Source: CAYHGX01 sp964356355 (GTDB lineage: Bacteria; Patescibacteriota; Gracilibacteria; UBA1369; LOWO2-01-FULL-3). From it: DNA of 36,507 nucleotides. The stretch lies in contig CAYHGX010000015.1 of NCBI GenBank assembly GCA_964356355.1, positions 1 through 36,507 on the forward strand, given 5' to 3'. The position numbers and the translations under genes are program-made. The notes below the pieces were generated by a model. The model saw only the letters and a list, made by a program, of their open reading frames with translations. It had not been told where the DNA came from and searched no databases. Each line of letters starts with the position of its first letter. Within the stretch, counting starts at the first letter, position 1. Below are positions 14,794 to 22,166 of this stretch, piece after piece.

Positions 14794-15044
14794 TTTCCAT
14801 GATGAAGCCAATGGGCAACACGGGTAATAGTAGCCGTACTTGAGCCGGTTTTCTTGCATATTTCTCTATAAGGGATTTTCTGATCTACCATTTTAGCAAC
14901 TACAAATCGCTCCGTCATACTCTCCAATTCTGAAAGAGTACAAAGATCACGGAAAAACTTCTTGCATTCAGACTTGTTATCTAAAGCAAGTACTGCATCA
15001 AAGAGCTCATCTAAGGCCTTATTGTTTAGTTTTACATTACTCAT
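14760..15044 (-). CDS. yerC: YerC/YecD-type TrpR-family transcriptional regulator (HisR-like)
   Basis: This 94-residue protein is all-helical, of the TrpR/YerC family. It has the CTLSELESMTERFVVAKM helix and the helix-turn-helix YREICKKTGSSTATITRVAHW (about residues 61-81), ending in the family-typical GKGGYKLVLAR tail. Members of this family near his genes in Firmicutes have been proposed as histidine-responsive repressors. Here it is the first gene of the his operon and is preceded by a strong promoter abutting a perfect 20-bp palindrome, strongly suggesting autoregulation and control of histidine synthesis. The ligand (probably histidine) is inferred. The stop lies 18 bases before the terminator hairpin. 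Confidence 0.9.
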   Translation of the reverse strand: MSNVKLNNKALDELFDAVLALDNKSECKKFFRDLCTLSELESMTERFVVAKMVDQKIPYREICKKTGSSTATITRVAHWLHHGKGGYKLVLART

Positions 15045-15054
15045 CTCGATTCAC

Positions 15055-15074
15055 TGTTTTAATATATTAAAACA
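15055..15074. promoter_or_regulatory. perfect 20-bp palindrome, candidate YerC/HisR operator
   Basis: TGTTTTAATATATTAAAACA is its own reverse complement over all 20 bases. It directly abuts the -10 box of the yerC promoter and would cover the transcription start, the classic place for a repressor site. A symmetric site suits a dimeric TrpR-like protein. I found no second copy in the window. Confidence 0.65.
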
Positions 15075-15102
15075 ATATTATCAAGTCACAAGCTTTTGTC
15101 AA
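15075..15102 (-). promoter_or_regulatory. promoter of the yerC-his operon
   Basis: On the minus strand a perfect -35 TTGACA (15097-15102) is separated by 16 bases from TAATAT (15075-15080). Transcription would start around 15068, inside the palindrome, leaving a leader of about 24 bases before the yerC ATG at 15044. No good Shine-Dalgarno sequence is visible in that leader. Confidence 0.7.
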
Positions 15103-15336
15103 GAAAATACTTTTCATCCCCAGCCCACAGGTTTACAATTCACCAATATATGTACATGATTGGTGCTATAACCTCTTCCACAGGGGTCTCTCAGGGAGAG
15201 CTGCTTCATTTTTATGAAACTGGCCAAAATGAAAGACTTAACACATTCATCGACGCCACCTACAGGAGATAAAATCTTATGGACTATTGCCTCCTGCTTA
15301 AAAAGAGGTGTAAACTCCCAAGGATAAAAACACCAT
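15103..15336. other. 234-base region without a convincing gene
   Basis: This stretch between the yerC promoter and the next plus-strand gene holds short inverted repeats (CACCAAT/ATTGGTG near 15141-15165, CTCTC/GAGAG near 15189, CAGGAG/CTCCTG near 15263-15295). It also has a 40-codon plus-strand reading frame (15150-15272, MYMIGAITSS...) and, in the same frame after a stop, a 22-codon one from 15279. None has a good ribosome site or recognisable similarity. It may be a structured leader of the downstream gene or a decayed gene. Confidence 0.3.
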
Positions 15337-15642
15337 ATGGTTAGAGAAATTAGATCTCCTGAATTCGCCCATCCCTCTTCTTCCAATTTTCATAGTCGTC
15401 TTGTGCAAGCTGCAGACGACGCTCTACGCGATTTTAATTTAGTTCCACTAAATAATCTCATTGCTGAGACCAGAGAGGGGGTAATTCTGGTTGGACATAA
15501 TGGCCGGAATACACGTGTCAGGAGTGTTAAATTCAACGGAAGCGATACTACAATCATCGTTAAAGCTGATGGTAGGGATTCATCCATAGTTCTCCCTGTC
15601 TCGAGTATTAGTAGTGCTTTTTTCCCAGCAGAATCTGAATAG
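15337..15642 (+). CDS. small hypothetical protein (101 aa)
   Basis: The frame opens with ATG (MVREIRSPEF) and runs 101 codons to TAG. An AAGGA sequence lies about 13 bases before the start, rather far. The second half (residues about 48-95) is built of short alternating strands (EGVILVGHNG, TRVRSVKFNG, TTIIVKADG, SSIVLPVSSI), which suggests a small beta-barrel, perhaps SH3-like. I do not recognise the family. Minus-strand reading in the same place looks non-coding. It is convergent with the carbonic anhydrase gene, with only 26 bases between. Confidence 0.5.
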   Translation: MVREIRSPEFAHPSSSNFHSRLVQAADDALRDFNLVPLNNLIAETREGVILVGHNGRNTRVRSVKFNGSDTTIIVKADGRDSSIVLPVSSISSAFFPAESE

Positions 15643-15668
15643 TTATTCTAAAAGGTAGGGCCAAAAAT

Positions 15669-16217
15669 TCAGGCCCGAATCTGATAAAGTTTATGATCCT
15701 CTACGTTTAAAAGAAGTGGAGCAACCTTTAACTTTGGATAAAGAGCAGAAAGCCTTTTACTTTCGCCCAAAGTAAATTGCACCTCGTCACTGATTTCAAA
15801 TTCTGGCTCAAATTTTTCGAAGTGCTTTTTGGCTGCTTCGTTTTCCCATCCGGCATGCTTCACCAACCCATCAATGAAAATTTGTTTCCGTTCATGCAAC
15901 TTCACCATTCCACAATTAGTGTGTCCTATTAAAACCAAATGTTCAATCCCGGCAATCGCAATCGCATAAGAAATTTTAAATTCCTTATTTTTCATATTCG
16001 CCCCCCCGGTCCTCAATATAAATGCAAAATCCCTAGGCTTACGCAAATGCTTTCTATTATCCATGCACATTCCAACTATAATTTTCGCGCCCCTGCAATG
16101 ATCTAATGGCCTGCGTAAATTGTGGTATTCCAAAAGATCTCCAATTGGAGTGTCCAGATAGCCCTCAAAAATATCCTCCCGCCTATTAACGGGTACTAGT
16201 TTGTCGGTATTAAGCAT
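15669..16217 (-). CDS. beta-class carbonic anhydrase-like protein
   Basis: The 182-residue protein carries the beta-carbonic anhydrase zinc and catalytic pattern: MCMDNR (Cys51, Asp53, Arg55) and GHTNCGM (His99, Cys102), with FILRTGGA between them. Carbonic anhydrases interconvert CO2 and bicarbonate. The motif CMDSR is CMDNR here, a tolerated variant in related proteins. It forms a tight pair with yajQ (2-base gap) and is divergent from a SulP transporter, a frequent partner in bicarbonate uptake. An imperfect GGGCC/GGCCC hairpin (15658-15676) overlaps the stop and may help termination. Confidence 0.85.
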   Translation of the reverse strand: MLNTDKLVPVNRREDIFEGYLDTPIGDLLEYHNLRRPLDHCRGAKIIVGMCMDNRKHLRKPRDFAFILRTGGANMKNKEFKISYAIAIAGIEHLVLIGHTNCGMVKLHERKQIFIDGLVKHAGWENEAAKKHFEKFEPEFEISDEVQFTLGESKRLSALYPKLKVAPLLLNVEDHKLYQIRA

Positions 16218-16219
16218 TT

Positions 16220-16714
16220 TTAGCGGTAGTTGGTAAATTCCAGCGGAACAGTAAAGCTTTCATCGCCCTTTAATCTTTGGATAATTGCCTGCAGGTCATC
16301 GCGAGATTTAGAGCTCACTCTAACGGTATCTCCCTGGATATTGGCCTTAGCCTTTGGAAATTCATCTCTTACAATTTTCGAGATTTTCTTGGCATTTTCC
16401 TGGTCAAGAATTTTCACCAGTTTCATCTCCTGTTTTACTCTCATACCTCCAATCTCTTGAATCTTCTGACGATCCAAAATCTTTGGTGAGAGGCCACGAG
16501 CAATTATTTTTTGCAACAAAATCCCATACACAGATTCAATCTGATTCTCTGTTTCAGTGGTAACCTTAATGTCGTTATCACTTAATTCAATTTCAATTTT
16601 ACTATCCTTCAAATCATAACGATTAGTCGCATCCTTTTTTGCCTGCTCCACAGCATTTTTCAGCTCCTGAAACTCAAATTCCACCACTATATCCATTGAA
16701 CTTTCGCTGGCCAT
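16220..16714 (-). CDS. YajQ-family nucleotide-binding protein
   Basis: The 164-residue protein fits YajQ over its full length: DIVVEFEFQELKNAVEQAKKD, NRYDLKDSKIEIEL, ILLQKIIARGLSPKIL, KQEMKLVKILDQENAKKISKIVRD and the terminal DDLQAIIQRLKGDESFTVPLEFTNYR. YajQ has two ferredoxin-like domains; some members bind cyclic di-GMP and act in regulation, while others are linked to RNA or phage functions. The specific role here cannot be told. It is transcribed from a strong minus-strand promoter and precedes the carbonic anhydrase by two bases. Confidence 0.93.
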   Translation of the reverse strand: MASESSMDIVVEFEFQELKNAVEQAKKDATNRYDLKDSKIEIELSDNDIKVTTETENQIESVYGILLQKIIARGLSPKILDRQKIQEIGGMRVKQEMKLVKILDQENAKKISKIVRDEFPKAKANIQGDTVRVSSKSRDDLQAIIQRLKGDESFTVPLEFTNYR

Positions 16715-16745
16715 ATTGAAAAAGAAATTATTAATATACCTGTCA

Positions 16746-16773
16746 ATTATAAACTCATTGCAACTAATTTCAA
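16746..16773 (-). promoter_or_regulatory. yajQ promoter
   Basis: On the minus strand TTGAAA (16768-16773) and a perfect TATAAT (16746-16751) are 16 bases apart. It overlaps the divergent SulP promoter, so both units may compete for polymerase or respond to one regulator. Confidence 0.6.
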
Positions 16774-16785
16774 AAGGCGTAATGT
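16758..16785 (+). promoter_or_regulatory. SulP gene promoter
   Basis: TTGCAA (16758-16763) and TAATGT (16780-16785) are 16 bases apart, about 24 bases before the ATG. The start codon itself lies in the 3' arm of an AT-only inverted repeat, CATAAAAT-T-ATTTTATG (16795-16811). No Shine-Dalgarno sequence is visible. Confidence 0.45.
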
Positions 16786-16808
16786 GGCACCTATCATAAA
16801 ATTATTTT

Positions 16809-18467
16809 ATGAATCTAAAAGGCCTTCTAGACTATTTTAAAAAGGATTTCCGCTGCGATCTACTTTCCGGCATTGTGGTAGGCCTAATAGCACTTCCACT
16901 AGCCATCGCTTTTTCTATTGCGAGCGGAGCCAGCGCCGAGCAGGGAATTTACACCGCGATCATCGCCGGACTAGTCATGGGCACCCTTTCCGGATCCCGT
17001 TTTCAGGTGTCTGGTCCTACTGGTGCCTTCATCGTAGTTTTACTTGGAGTTGTAAACAAATTTGGGCTCGACGGACTTATGATCGCCGGTTTTATGGCGG
17101 GAATCATTTTACTGTTGATGGGCCTTTTTCATTTTGGTTCAGTTATCAAATACATACCTTATCCAGTGACGGTAGGGTTTACGGCAGGTATTGGAGTGAT
17201 CATTTTCTCCGGACAAATTAAGGATTTTCTTGGCCTAAACTTTGCTAGTCGTCCAAACGGCTTTGTTGAAACTTTAGAGCAAATTTTCAGATCAATTGCA
17301 CAAGGAGTGAATCTAAGTTCGATTATAATCGGAATAGTAACTATTACGGTTTTTATTATTTGGAAAAGATATAGTAAAAACATTCCTCCCGCGCCAATTG
17401 CCCTTGCCGCTGGTATTTTAGCCAGTTTATTTATAACGAAATTTTTCAGTGATTCTCTTCCGTTACCTGTCTTCGTAAACGCCATTCCTGCCTCATTACC
17501 GAAGTTTCATATGCTCGGACTTACATGGGAAAGAGTAAAAGAGCTACTTCCCTCTGCTTTTACCATTGCTATGCTAGGAGCCATTGAATCACTTCTGTCC
17601 GCCGTAGTTGCCGATAGCATGACAGGGACAAAACACAGCTCCAATCGTGAATTAGTTTCTCAAGGAATAGGGAATATGATTATTCCATTTTTCGGAGGAA
17701 TTCCCGCTACCGGGGCCATTGCTCGCACGGCTGCCAATATCAGAAATGGTGCTCGGACCCAGGTCTCCTCAGTCGTCCACAGTATTACCTTACTCTTGAT
17801 CCTGCTCGTGGCTGCGCCACTCGCTAGCCACATCCCAATGGCCGCCCTTGCTGCAATTCTAATTATGGTTGCCTATAACATGGCCGAAATTCCGCATTTT
17901 ATTCACATTCTCAAAGCACCAAAGGAGGATGCCATGGTGCTCCTTGCTACCTTTTTCTTGACCGTATTTGTAGATCTTACAATGGCTGTTGGAGTTGGCA
18001 TTGTACTCGCGGCTATTCTCTTTATTAAGATGGTGAGCCAGCTATCTCTCAATAAAATTTTTGAAGACCCAGAAGGACTCAAGAGCGCCGGCACCAAGCG
18101 TCTTCATGCCTCCATTCGAAATTATCCTCAGATTATTCTCTATGAGTTGGCTGGACCATTGTTCTTTGGCGTTGCCTCCGAGCTGGAAAGTCGCATTGAG
18201 CATTCCCCGGGCCAAATCCTCATCTTGCGCATGAAGCACGTCTACCATATGGATGCGAGTGTTTTTAATATTCTCGAAATCATCGTTGAGCGGGCCTTAA
18301 ACAATCGAGGTCATATATATCTTGCAACACTGCATCCTGCCATTAAGATCAAGCTGAAAAAGCTCGGAATCATAGACAAGATCGGTGGCGAATACTATGC
18401 TCCAACAAGTACAACTATTGCGATCGAAAGAGCCAAAAAACAGATTAGGGAGAGCAATAAGAAGTAG
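16809..18467 (+). CDS. SulP-family anion transporter with STAS domain (possible bicarbonate transporter)
   Basis: The 552-residue protein has about 12-14 hydrophobic segments at residues 12-420 and a C-terminal cytoplasmic STAS domain (about 435-545). The N-terminus DLLSGIVVGLIALPLAIAFSIASGASAEQG is the SulP signature, followed by FQVSGPTGAFIVVL. SulP proteins carry sulfate, bicarbonate or other anions. Substrate cannot be read from sequence, but a beta-carbonic anhydrase gene in the divergent unit favours bicarbonate. The UvrD-like helicase gene begins 27 bases downstream on the same strand and may share the transcript. Confidence 0.93.
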   Translation: MNLKGLLDYFKKDFRCDLLSGIVVGLIALPLAIAFSIASGASAEQGIYTAIIAGLVMGTLSGSRFQVSGPTGAFIVVLLGVVNKFGLDGLMIAGFMAGIILLLMGLFHFGSVIKYIPYPVTVGFTAGIGVIIFSGQIKDFLGLNFASRPNGFVETLEQIFRSIAQGVNLSSIIIGIVTITVFIIWKRYSKNIPPAPIALAAGILASLFITKFFSDSLPLPVFVNAIPASLPKFHMLGLTWERVKELLPSAFTIAMLGAIESLLSAVVADSMTGTKHSSNRELVSQGIGNMIIPFFGGIPATGAIARTAANIRNGARTQVSSVVHSITLLLILLVAAPLASHIPMAALAAILIMVAYNMAEIPHFIHILKAPKEDAMVLLATFFLTVFVDLTMAVGVGIVLAAILFIKMVSQLSLNKIFEDPEGLKSAGTKRLHASIRNYPQIILYELAGPLFFGVASELESRIEHSPGQILILRMKHVYHMDASVFNILEIIVERALNNRGHIYLATLHPAIKIKLKKLGIIDKIGGEYYAPTSTTIAIERAKKQIRESNKK

Positions 18468-18494
18468 CTTATCAAGCGACGAACCCCCTGCTTC

Positions 18495-21400
18495 ATGGAC
18501 GATTTCTCTACACGCTACGGAAAACTCAACGAACACCAGCGCCAGGCTGTCGATAGCATCGAAGGTCCACTTTTAGTTATTGCCGGCCCCGGTTCAGGAA
18601 AAACAGAACTTCTGAGCGTACGCATCGCCAATATCCTCGATAAAACTGATACGCTACCATCCTCCATTCTTTGTCTTACTTTTACGGATTCTGCTGCAAA
18701 GAATATGCTTAGTCGTCTCTCCAAAATAATTGGGCCGGCCGCATATCAGGTGGCAATTCACACCTTTCACAGCTTTGGCAGCGAAATAATTAGCCGCTAT
18801 CCCGAATATTTTTTTGATGGCCAGGAGATGAAGGTTGCTGATGATGTTATTACCATTCAGATTCTAGATAAAATATTTCATGATCTCCCTTTCAACACTC
18901 CACTGAAAATCCATCACGCCGGTGGACATTTTTCTGATTTTAAATCAGCCAAAGATGTTATCAGTAAGCTGAAAGTAGCAGGGTTAAGCCCGGAAGATTT
19001 TAAACAGTTTCTCGCAGCCAACGTGCAGTTTTTAGAACAAACCAAAGACTACATCCGAGAATTTTGGGCCAACATTAATCTTCGCAAGAAGGACTCAATC
19101 AATGAAGTCTCCAAATTTATCAGTTATTTACAGGACACCCCAAGCTCACAGCTTCCCGAAAATCCAATTTTCAAATCTCTCAAAAATCATCTTCTATTTG
19201 ATCTGATTGAGGCTCAAGATGAGGCAACTGAAAGCAATAAAACTTCACCAATTACTCAGTGGAAAAGTCGTTATCTCGACAAGGATGATCAGGGAAATTT
19301 TGTGCTTAAGGATTACAAGAAAATGGCCAAAAATTTAGCATTTGCCGATGTTTATAAAAATTATCAACAATCCTTGGAAAAGCTCGGCTACATGGATTAT
19401 GACGACATGCTGATTCGGGTTGTTAAGGCACTTAAGGAGCATGCTGATCTGCGGTTTAGCCTCCAAGAAAAATATCTCTACTTTCTTATCGATGAGTTTC
19501 AGGATACCAACGGTGTCCAAATGGAAGTGGTAGATTTGCTTAGTGATTCCGCTGTGAACGAGGGCAATCCTAATCTTTTTGTAGTAGGGGATGACGATCA
19601 GTCGATCTTTAAATTTCAGGGAGCAAACATCGCTAATATTTTGAAGTTTAAGGATAAATATCCCCAGGCCGATTTGGTAGTTCTTTCAGCCAATTATCGT
19701 TCCAATCAACAGGTGATTTCCCTAGTGCGTGACACAATCCTCCAAGGCACCGATCGACTTGAAAACTATCTGCCAGAAATGTCCAAGGAGCTCACCTGTG
19801 GCAATCCAAATATTCAAGATGGAGAAATTGCCACCAACTCTTTTTCCACCGAGGAGCAGGAATTTGCCTGGATAATTGAGAAAATAAAAGCTCTCATTAG
19901 CGGCGGCATAAAGCCAGAAAGTATTGCTCTGATTTCTCGCAAACACTCTGAGCTCATCAAGGCCGCGGGCTACTTTGAGGCGGCTGGAGTTGCTGTTAAT
20001 TATGAAAACCGCAAAAATATTTTGCACCAAAAACACATCATTCAATTGATTCGAACCCTCCGATTCCTCAATCTTTTAAGCCAACAACGTCATGAGGAGG
20101 CTCAACATCTGCTTTCAGAACTTCTCACCTTTGATTTTTGGCAAGTTTCTCGCATTGAGATTTGGCGACTTTCATTTGAGGCCTTTGAAAAGCGTCTGCC
20201 TTGGTTGGAAGTTATGCTGAAGTCGCCTCAAGAAAAGGTACGCAATATTGCCAATTTTCTCATTACCCTTTCTACTTTCACCCAAGATCTCACAGCGGAA
20301 CAACTAATCGATTTGGTAGTTGGTAATCGGGGAGTGAATATCAGCGATACTCTCGAGGAAAACCTTTTCGTTTCACCCTATAAGAGTTTTTATTTTCCTT
20401 CACACGATCCACAAAATGTTGGTCGTGAATATCTTGAGCTGCTCTCAAATCTTAGCTTTCTAATCAAGAAAATCCGACGTCTCACAGAGGCTACACCACT
20501 CTATTTGAGCAATCTGGTTTCAATTATCGAGCTTCACGAAAAGTATTCACTGCCAATCAACGACCCTGGACACCTCTTTAGTCACCAAGGTGGCGTGAAT
20601 TTAATTACTTCCCATAAGGCCAAGGGCCTAGAATTTGATACTGTATTTGTTTTTAGTTGCGAGGAAGAGATTTGGAGCGACAAGGCAGGGGACCGATTTA
20701 ACATGTTGCCATCAAACCTTCCGATTTTCCCAGAACGTGATAATCAGGATGACGTACTTCGGCTCTTTTATGTGGCCCTATCACGCGCCCAGCGCAACCT
20801 TTTTCTCACCTACCACACTCAAGATGAGAGCGGACGTGCTCTTTCACCCCTACGCTTTATCAAGCACGAAGACGAACTCGATTTCCTTGAAGATACAAAG
20901 GAAAACAAAACATTCATCAAAGTTCTCGAAGCCAAAACTTTCAATTTAAAGAGCCCGGTTGTTAGCGAAAATGAGCTCCAGTTTTTAAAAGGAAAAGTTC
21001 AAAATTATCAGCTATCAGCCACTCATCTCAACGACTTTATTGATTTGGTGCATGGTGGACCCGATAAGTTTTTCGAGAAAAACATCCTTCGTTTTCCAAT
21101 TATGCCCTCCTTTGAGCTCTCCTATGGAAATGCCATCCACAAAGCTATAGACCGCTTTTACAAGGTATATAAAAAGGTAAAAATCCTCCCTACGCTCAAC
21201 AACTTTCTCGATTACTATCGAGATGCTCTGAATTTTCAACGCCTGAATCCAAAGGTTTCTGCCCATCTGTATGCCAAGGGCCAGGAAAAACTTACCAACT
21301 ATTACAACTTCCACAAAAACAACTTCAACCCACAGGATCAAAGTGAAACCAGTTTTGGGTTTGGGGGCTTCACAGTTGTTGATGGAGTGCCGGTTAAGGG

Positions 21401-21803
21401 TAAGATCGATCGCATGCAAATCAATGAGCAAACAGGTGAAATAAAGGTCTTTGATTATAAGACAGGTAAGACAATGAAAGATTTTGACGGTTACTCTTCA
21501 AATGAAAAAGTGAAGGCCTACAAATACAAAAATCAGCTAATTTTTTATAAACTTCTTATCGAAAATTCCCGTAACTACAAAGGGAAATTCACAGTAACAT
21601 CAGGAACTCTGGAATTTATTGACGGTGAAAACGAACCGCGCTCACTCACTTATGCCATTACCAAGGAAGACACCGACAATCTTCGTGCGCTTATAAAAGC
21701 CGTTTATAGCAAAATTAAAACTTTGGATTTCAAAAGCCCGGATCTTGCAGATCCGGACTTTGCAGATGTCATGGAATTTGTAGCCTACCTTACTCAACAA
21801 TGA
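18495..21803 (+). CDS. UvrD/PcrA-like helicase fused to a RecB-type nuclease (AddA-like)
   Basis: This 1102-residue protein combines a superfamily 1A 3'-5' helicase with a C-terminal PD-(D/E)XK nuclease. Helicase motifs: Q-motif region LNEHQRQAVD, Walker A GPGSGKT (31-37), TFTDSAAKNM (Ia), FLIDEFQDTNG (about 332), VVGDDDQSIFKFQGA, LSANYRSNQQV, TSHKAKGLEFDTVFV (about 704) and FYVALSRAQRNLFLTY. Nuclease motifs: YGNAIHKAIDRFY (about 876) and GKIDRMQ...KVFDYKTGKT (about 968-990). Such enzymes resect double-strand breaks and load or prepare DNA for RecA; here no AddB/RecC partner is adjacent. Start at ATG 18495; the stop region overlaps the convergent lipoprotein gene by 14 bases. Confidence 0.93.
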   Translation: MDDFSTRYGKLNEHQRQAVDSIEGPLLVIAGPGSGKTELLSVRIANILDKTDTLPSSILCLTFTDSAAKNMLSRLSKIIGPAAYQVAIHTFHSFGSEIISRYPEYFFDGQEMKVADDVITIQILDKIFHDLPFNTPLKIHHAGGHFSDFKSAKDVISKLKVAGLSPEDFKQFLAANVQFLEQTKDYIREFWANINLRKKDSINEVSKFISYLQDTPSSQLPENPIFKSLKNHLLFDLIEAQDEATESNKTSPITQWKSRYLDKDDQGNFVLKDYKKMAKNLAFADVYKNYQQSLEKLGYMDYDDMLIRVVKALKEHADLRFSLQEKYLYFLIDEFQDTNGVQMEVVDLLSDSAVNEGNPNLFVVGDDDQSIFKFQGANIANILKFKDKYPQADLVVLSANYRSNQQVISLVRDTILQGTDRLENYLPEMSKELTCGNPNIQDGEIATNSFSTEEQEFAWIIEKIKALISGGIKPESIALISRKHSELIKAAGYFEAAGVAVNYENRKNILHQKHIIQLIRTLRFLNLLSQQRHEEAQHLLSELLTFDFWQVSRIEIWRLSFEAFEKRLPWLEVMLKSPQEKVRNIANFLITLSTFTQDLTAEQLIDLVVGNRGVNISDTLEENLFVSPYKSFYFPSHDPQNVGREYLELLSNLSFLIKKIRRLTEATPLYLSNLVSIIELHEKYSLPINDPGHLFSHQGGVNLITSHKAKGLEFDTVFVFSCEEEIWSDKAGDRFNMLPSNLPIFPERDNQDDVLRLFYVALSRAQRNLFLTYHTQDESGRALSPLRFIKHEDELDFLEDTKENKTFIKVLEAKTFNLKSPVVSENELQFLKGKVQNYQLSATHLNDFIDLVHGGPDKFFEKNILRFPIMPSFELSYGNAIHKAIDRFYKVYKKVKILPTLNNFLDYYRDALNFQRLNPKVSAHLYAKGQEKLTNYYNFHKNNFNPQDQSETSFGFGGFTVVDGVPVKGKIDRMQINEQTGEIKVFDYKTGKTMKDFDGYSSNEKVKAYKYKNQLIFYKLLIENSRNYKGKFTVTSGTLEFIDGENEPRSLTYAITKEDTDNLRALIKAVYSKIKTLDFKSPDLADPDFADVMEFVAYLTQQ

Positions 21804-22140
21804 AAGAGGCTTTCATGCCCTGTTCAGCGCGTCCAGCAATTGTTGAATAGGCCTCGTATTCACCAGAGTCCGGTGCATAAAACTTTAGACGAGTCTCTTC
21901 CTCAGGCTTTAAAGTAATAGAGCGAATCTTTGTGCCTTTAAGCGCAAAGTTATTAAGAGCCTTACCCCTGTTTTTTAAGTCGATAATTACCAATTGCCCT
22001 TCCTTTACTTTGAAATCAGCAGGGCTAAATGATGTGTCCAGCATTTTTACACTAAAAGTGACAGGAGGCAAAACTTCCTTTTCACAGGCAGCTAGTCCCA
22101 AAATTGCAACTAGAGTAATTCCTAAAATTAGTTTTTTCAT
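21790..22140 (-). CDS. cupredoxin-fold lipoprotein lacking the copper ligands
   Basis: The 116-residue protein has a lipoprotein signal peptide (lipobox LAAC, Cys19) and one cupredoxin-type domain: SFSPADFKVKEGQLVIIDLKNRGKALNNFALKG and YEAYSTIAGRAEQGMKASFIVE. In copper-binding relatives these segments carry HNF, YYC and GHxxxGM. Here the sites read NNF (Asn63), YST (Ser99) and GRAEQGM (Arg104, Met109), so only the methionine position is kept. It is probably an outer-surface, membrane-anchored protein that does not bind type 1 copper. A perfect AT palindrome lies just upstream. Confidence 0.8.
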   Translation of the reverse strand: MKKLILGITLVAILGLAACEKEVLPPVTFSVKMLDTSFSPADFKVKEGQLVIIDLKNRGKALNNFALKGTKIRSITLKPEEETRLKFYAPDSGEYEAYSTIAGRAEQGMKASFIVE

Positions 22141-22148
22141 ATATTAAA

Positions 22149-22166
22149 AATAAATAATTATTTATT
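22149..22166. promoter_or_regulatory. 18-bp perfect AT palindrome between the RNase and lipoprotein genes
   Basis: AATAAATAATTATTTATT equals its own reverse complement. It covers the stop codon of the beta-CASP gene and lies 9 bases before the lipoprotein ATG. With only A and T it may be a protein-binding site or a chance product of an AT-rich gap; it is too weak to be an efficient terminator. Confidence 0.3.

Noticed and set aside
15114..15386. A minus-strand frame with the string NHVHILV, which resembles the HUH motif of IS200/REP-type transposases.
   Set aside because: The rest of the frame lacks the catalytic tyrosine region and family length, and the opposite strand carries a more protein-like frame. 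The match is probably chance.
18495..21803. The RecB/Cas4-like nuclease domain as a sign of a CRISPR or defence island.
   Set aside because: No cas genes, repeats or other defence genes are present; the architecture is that of a helicase-nuclease used in recombination.
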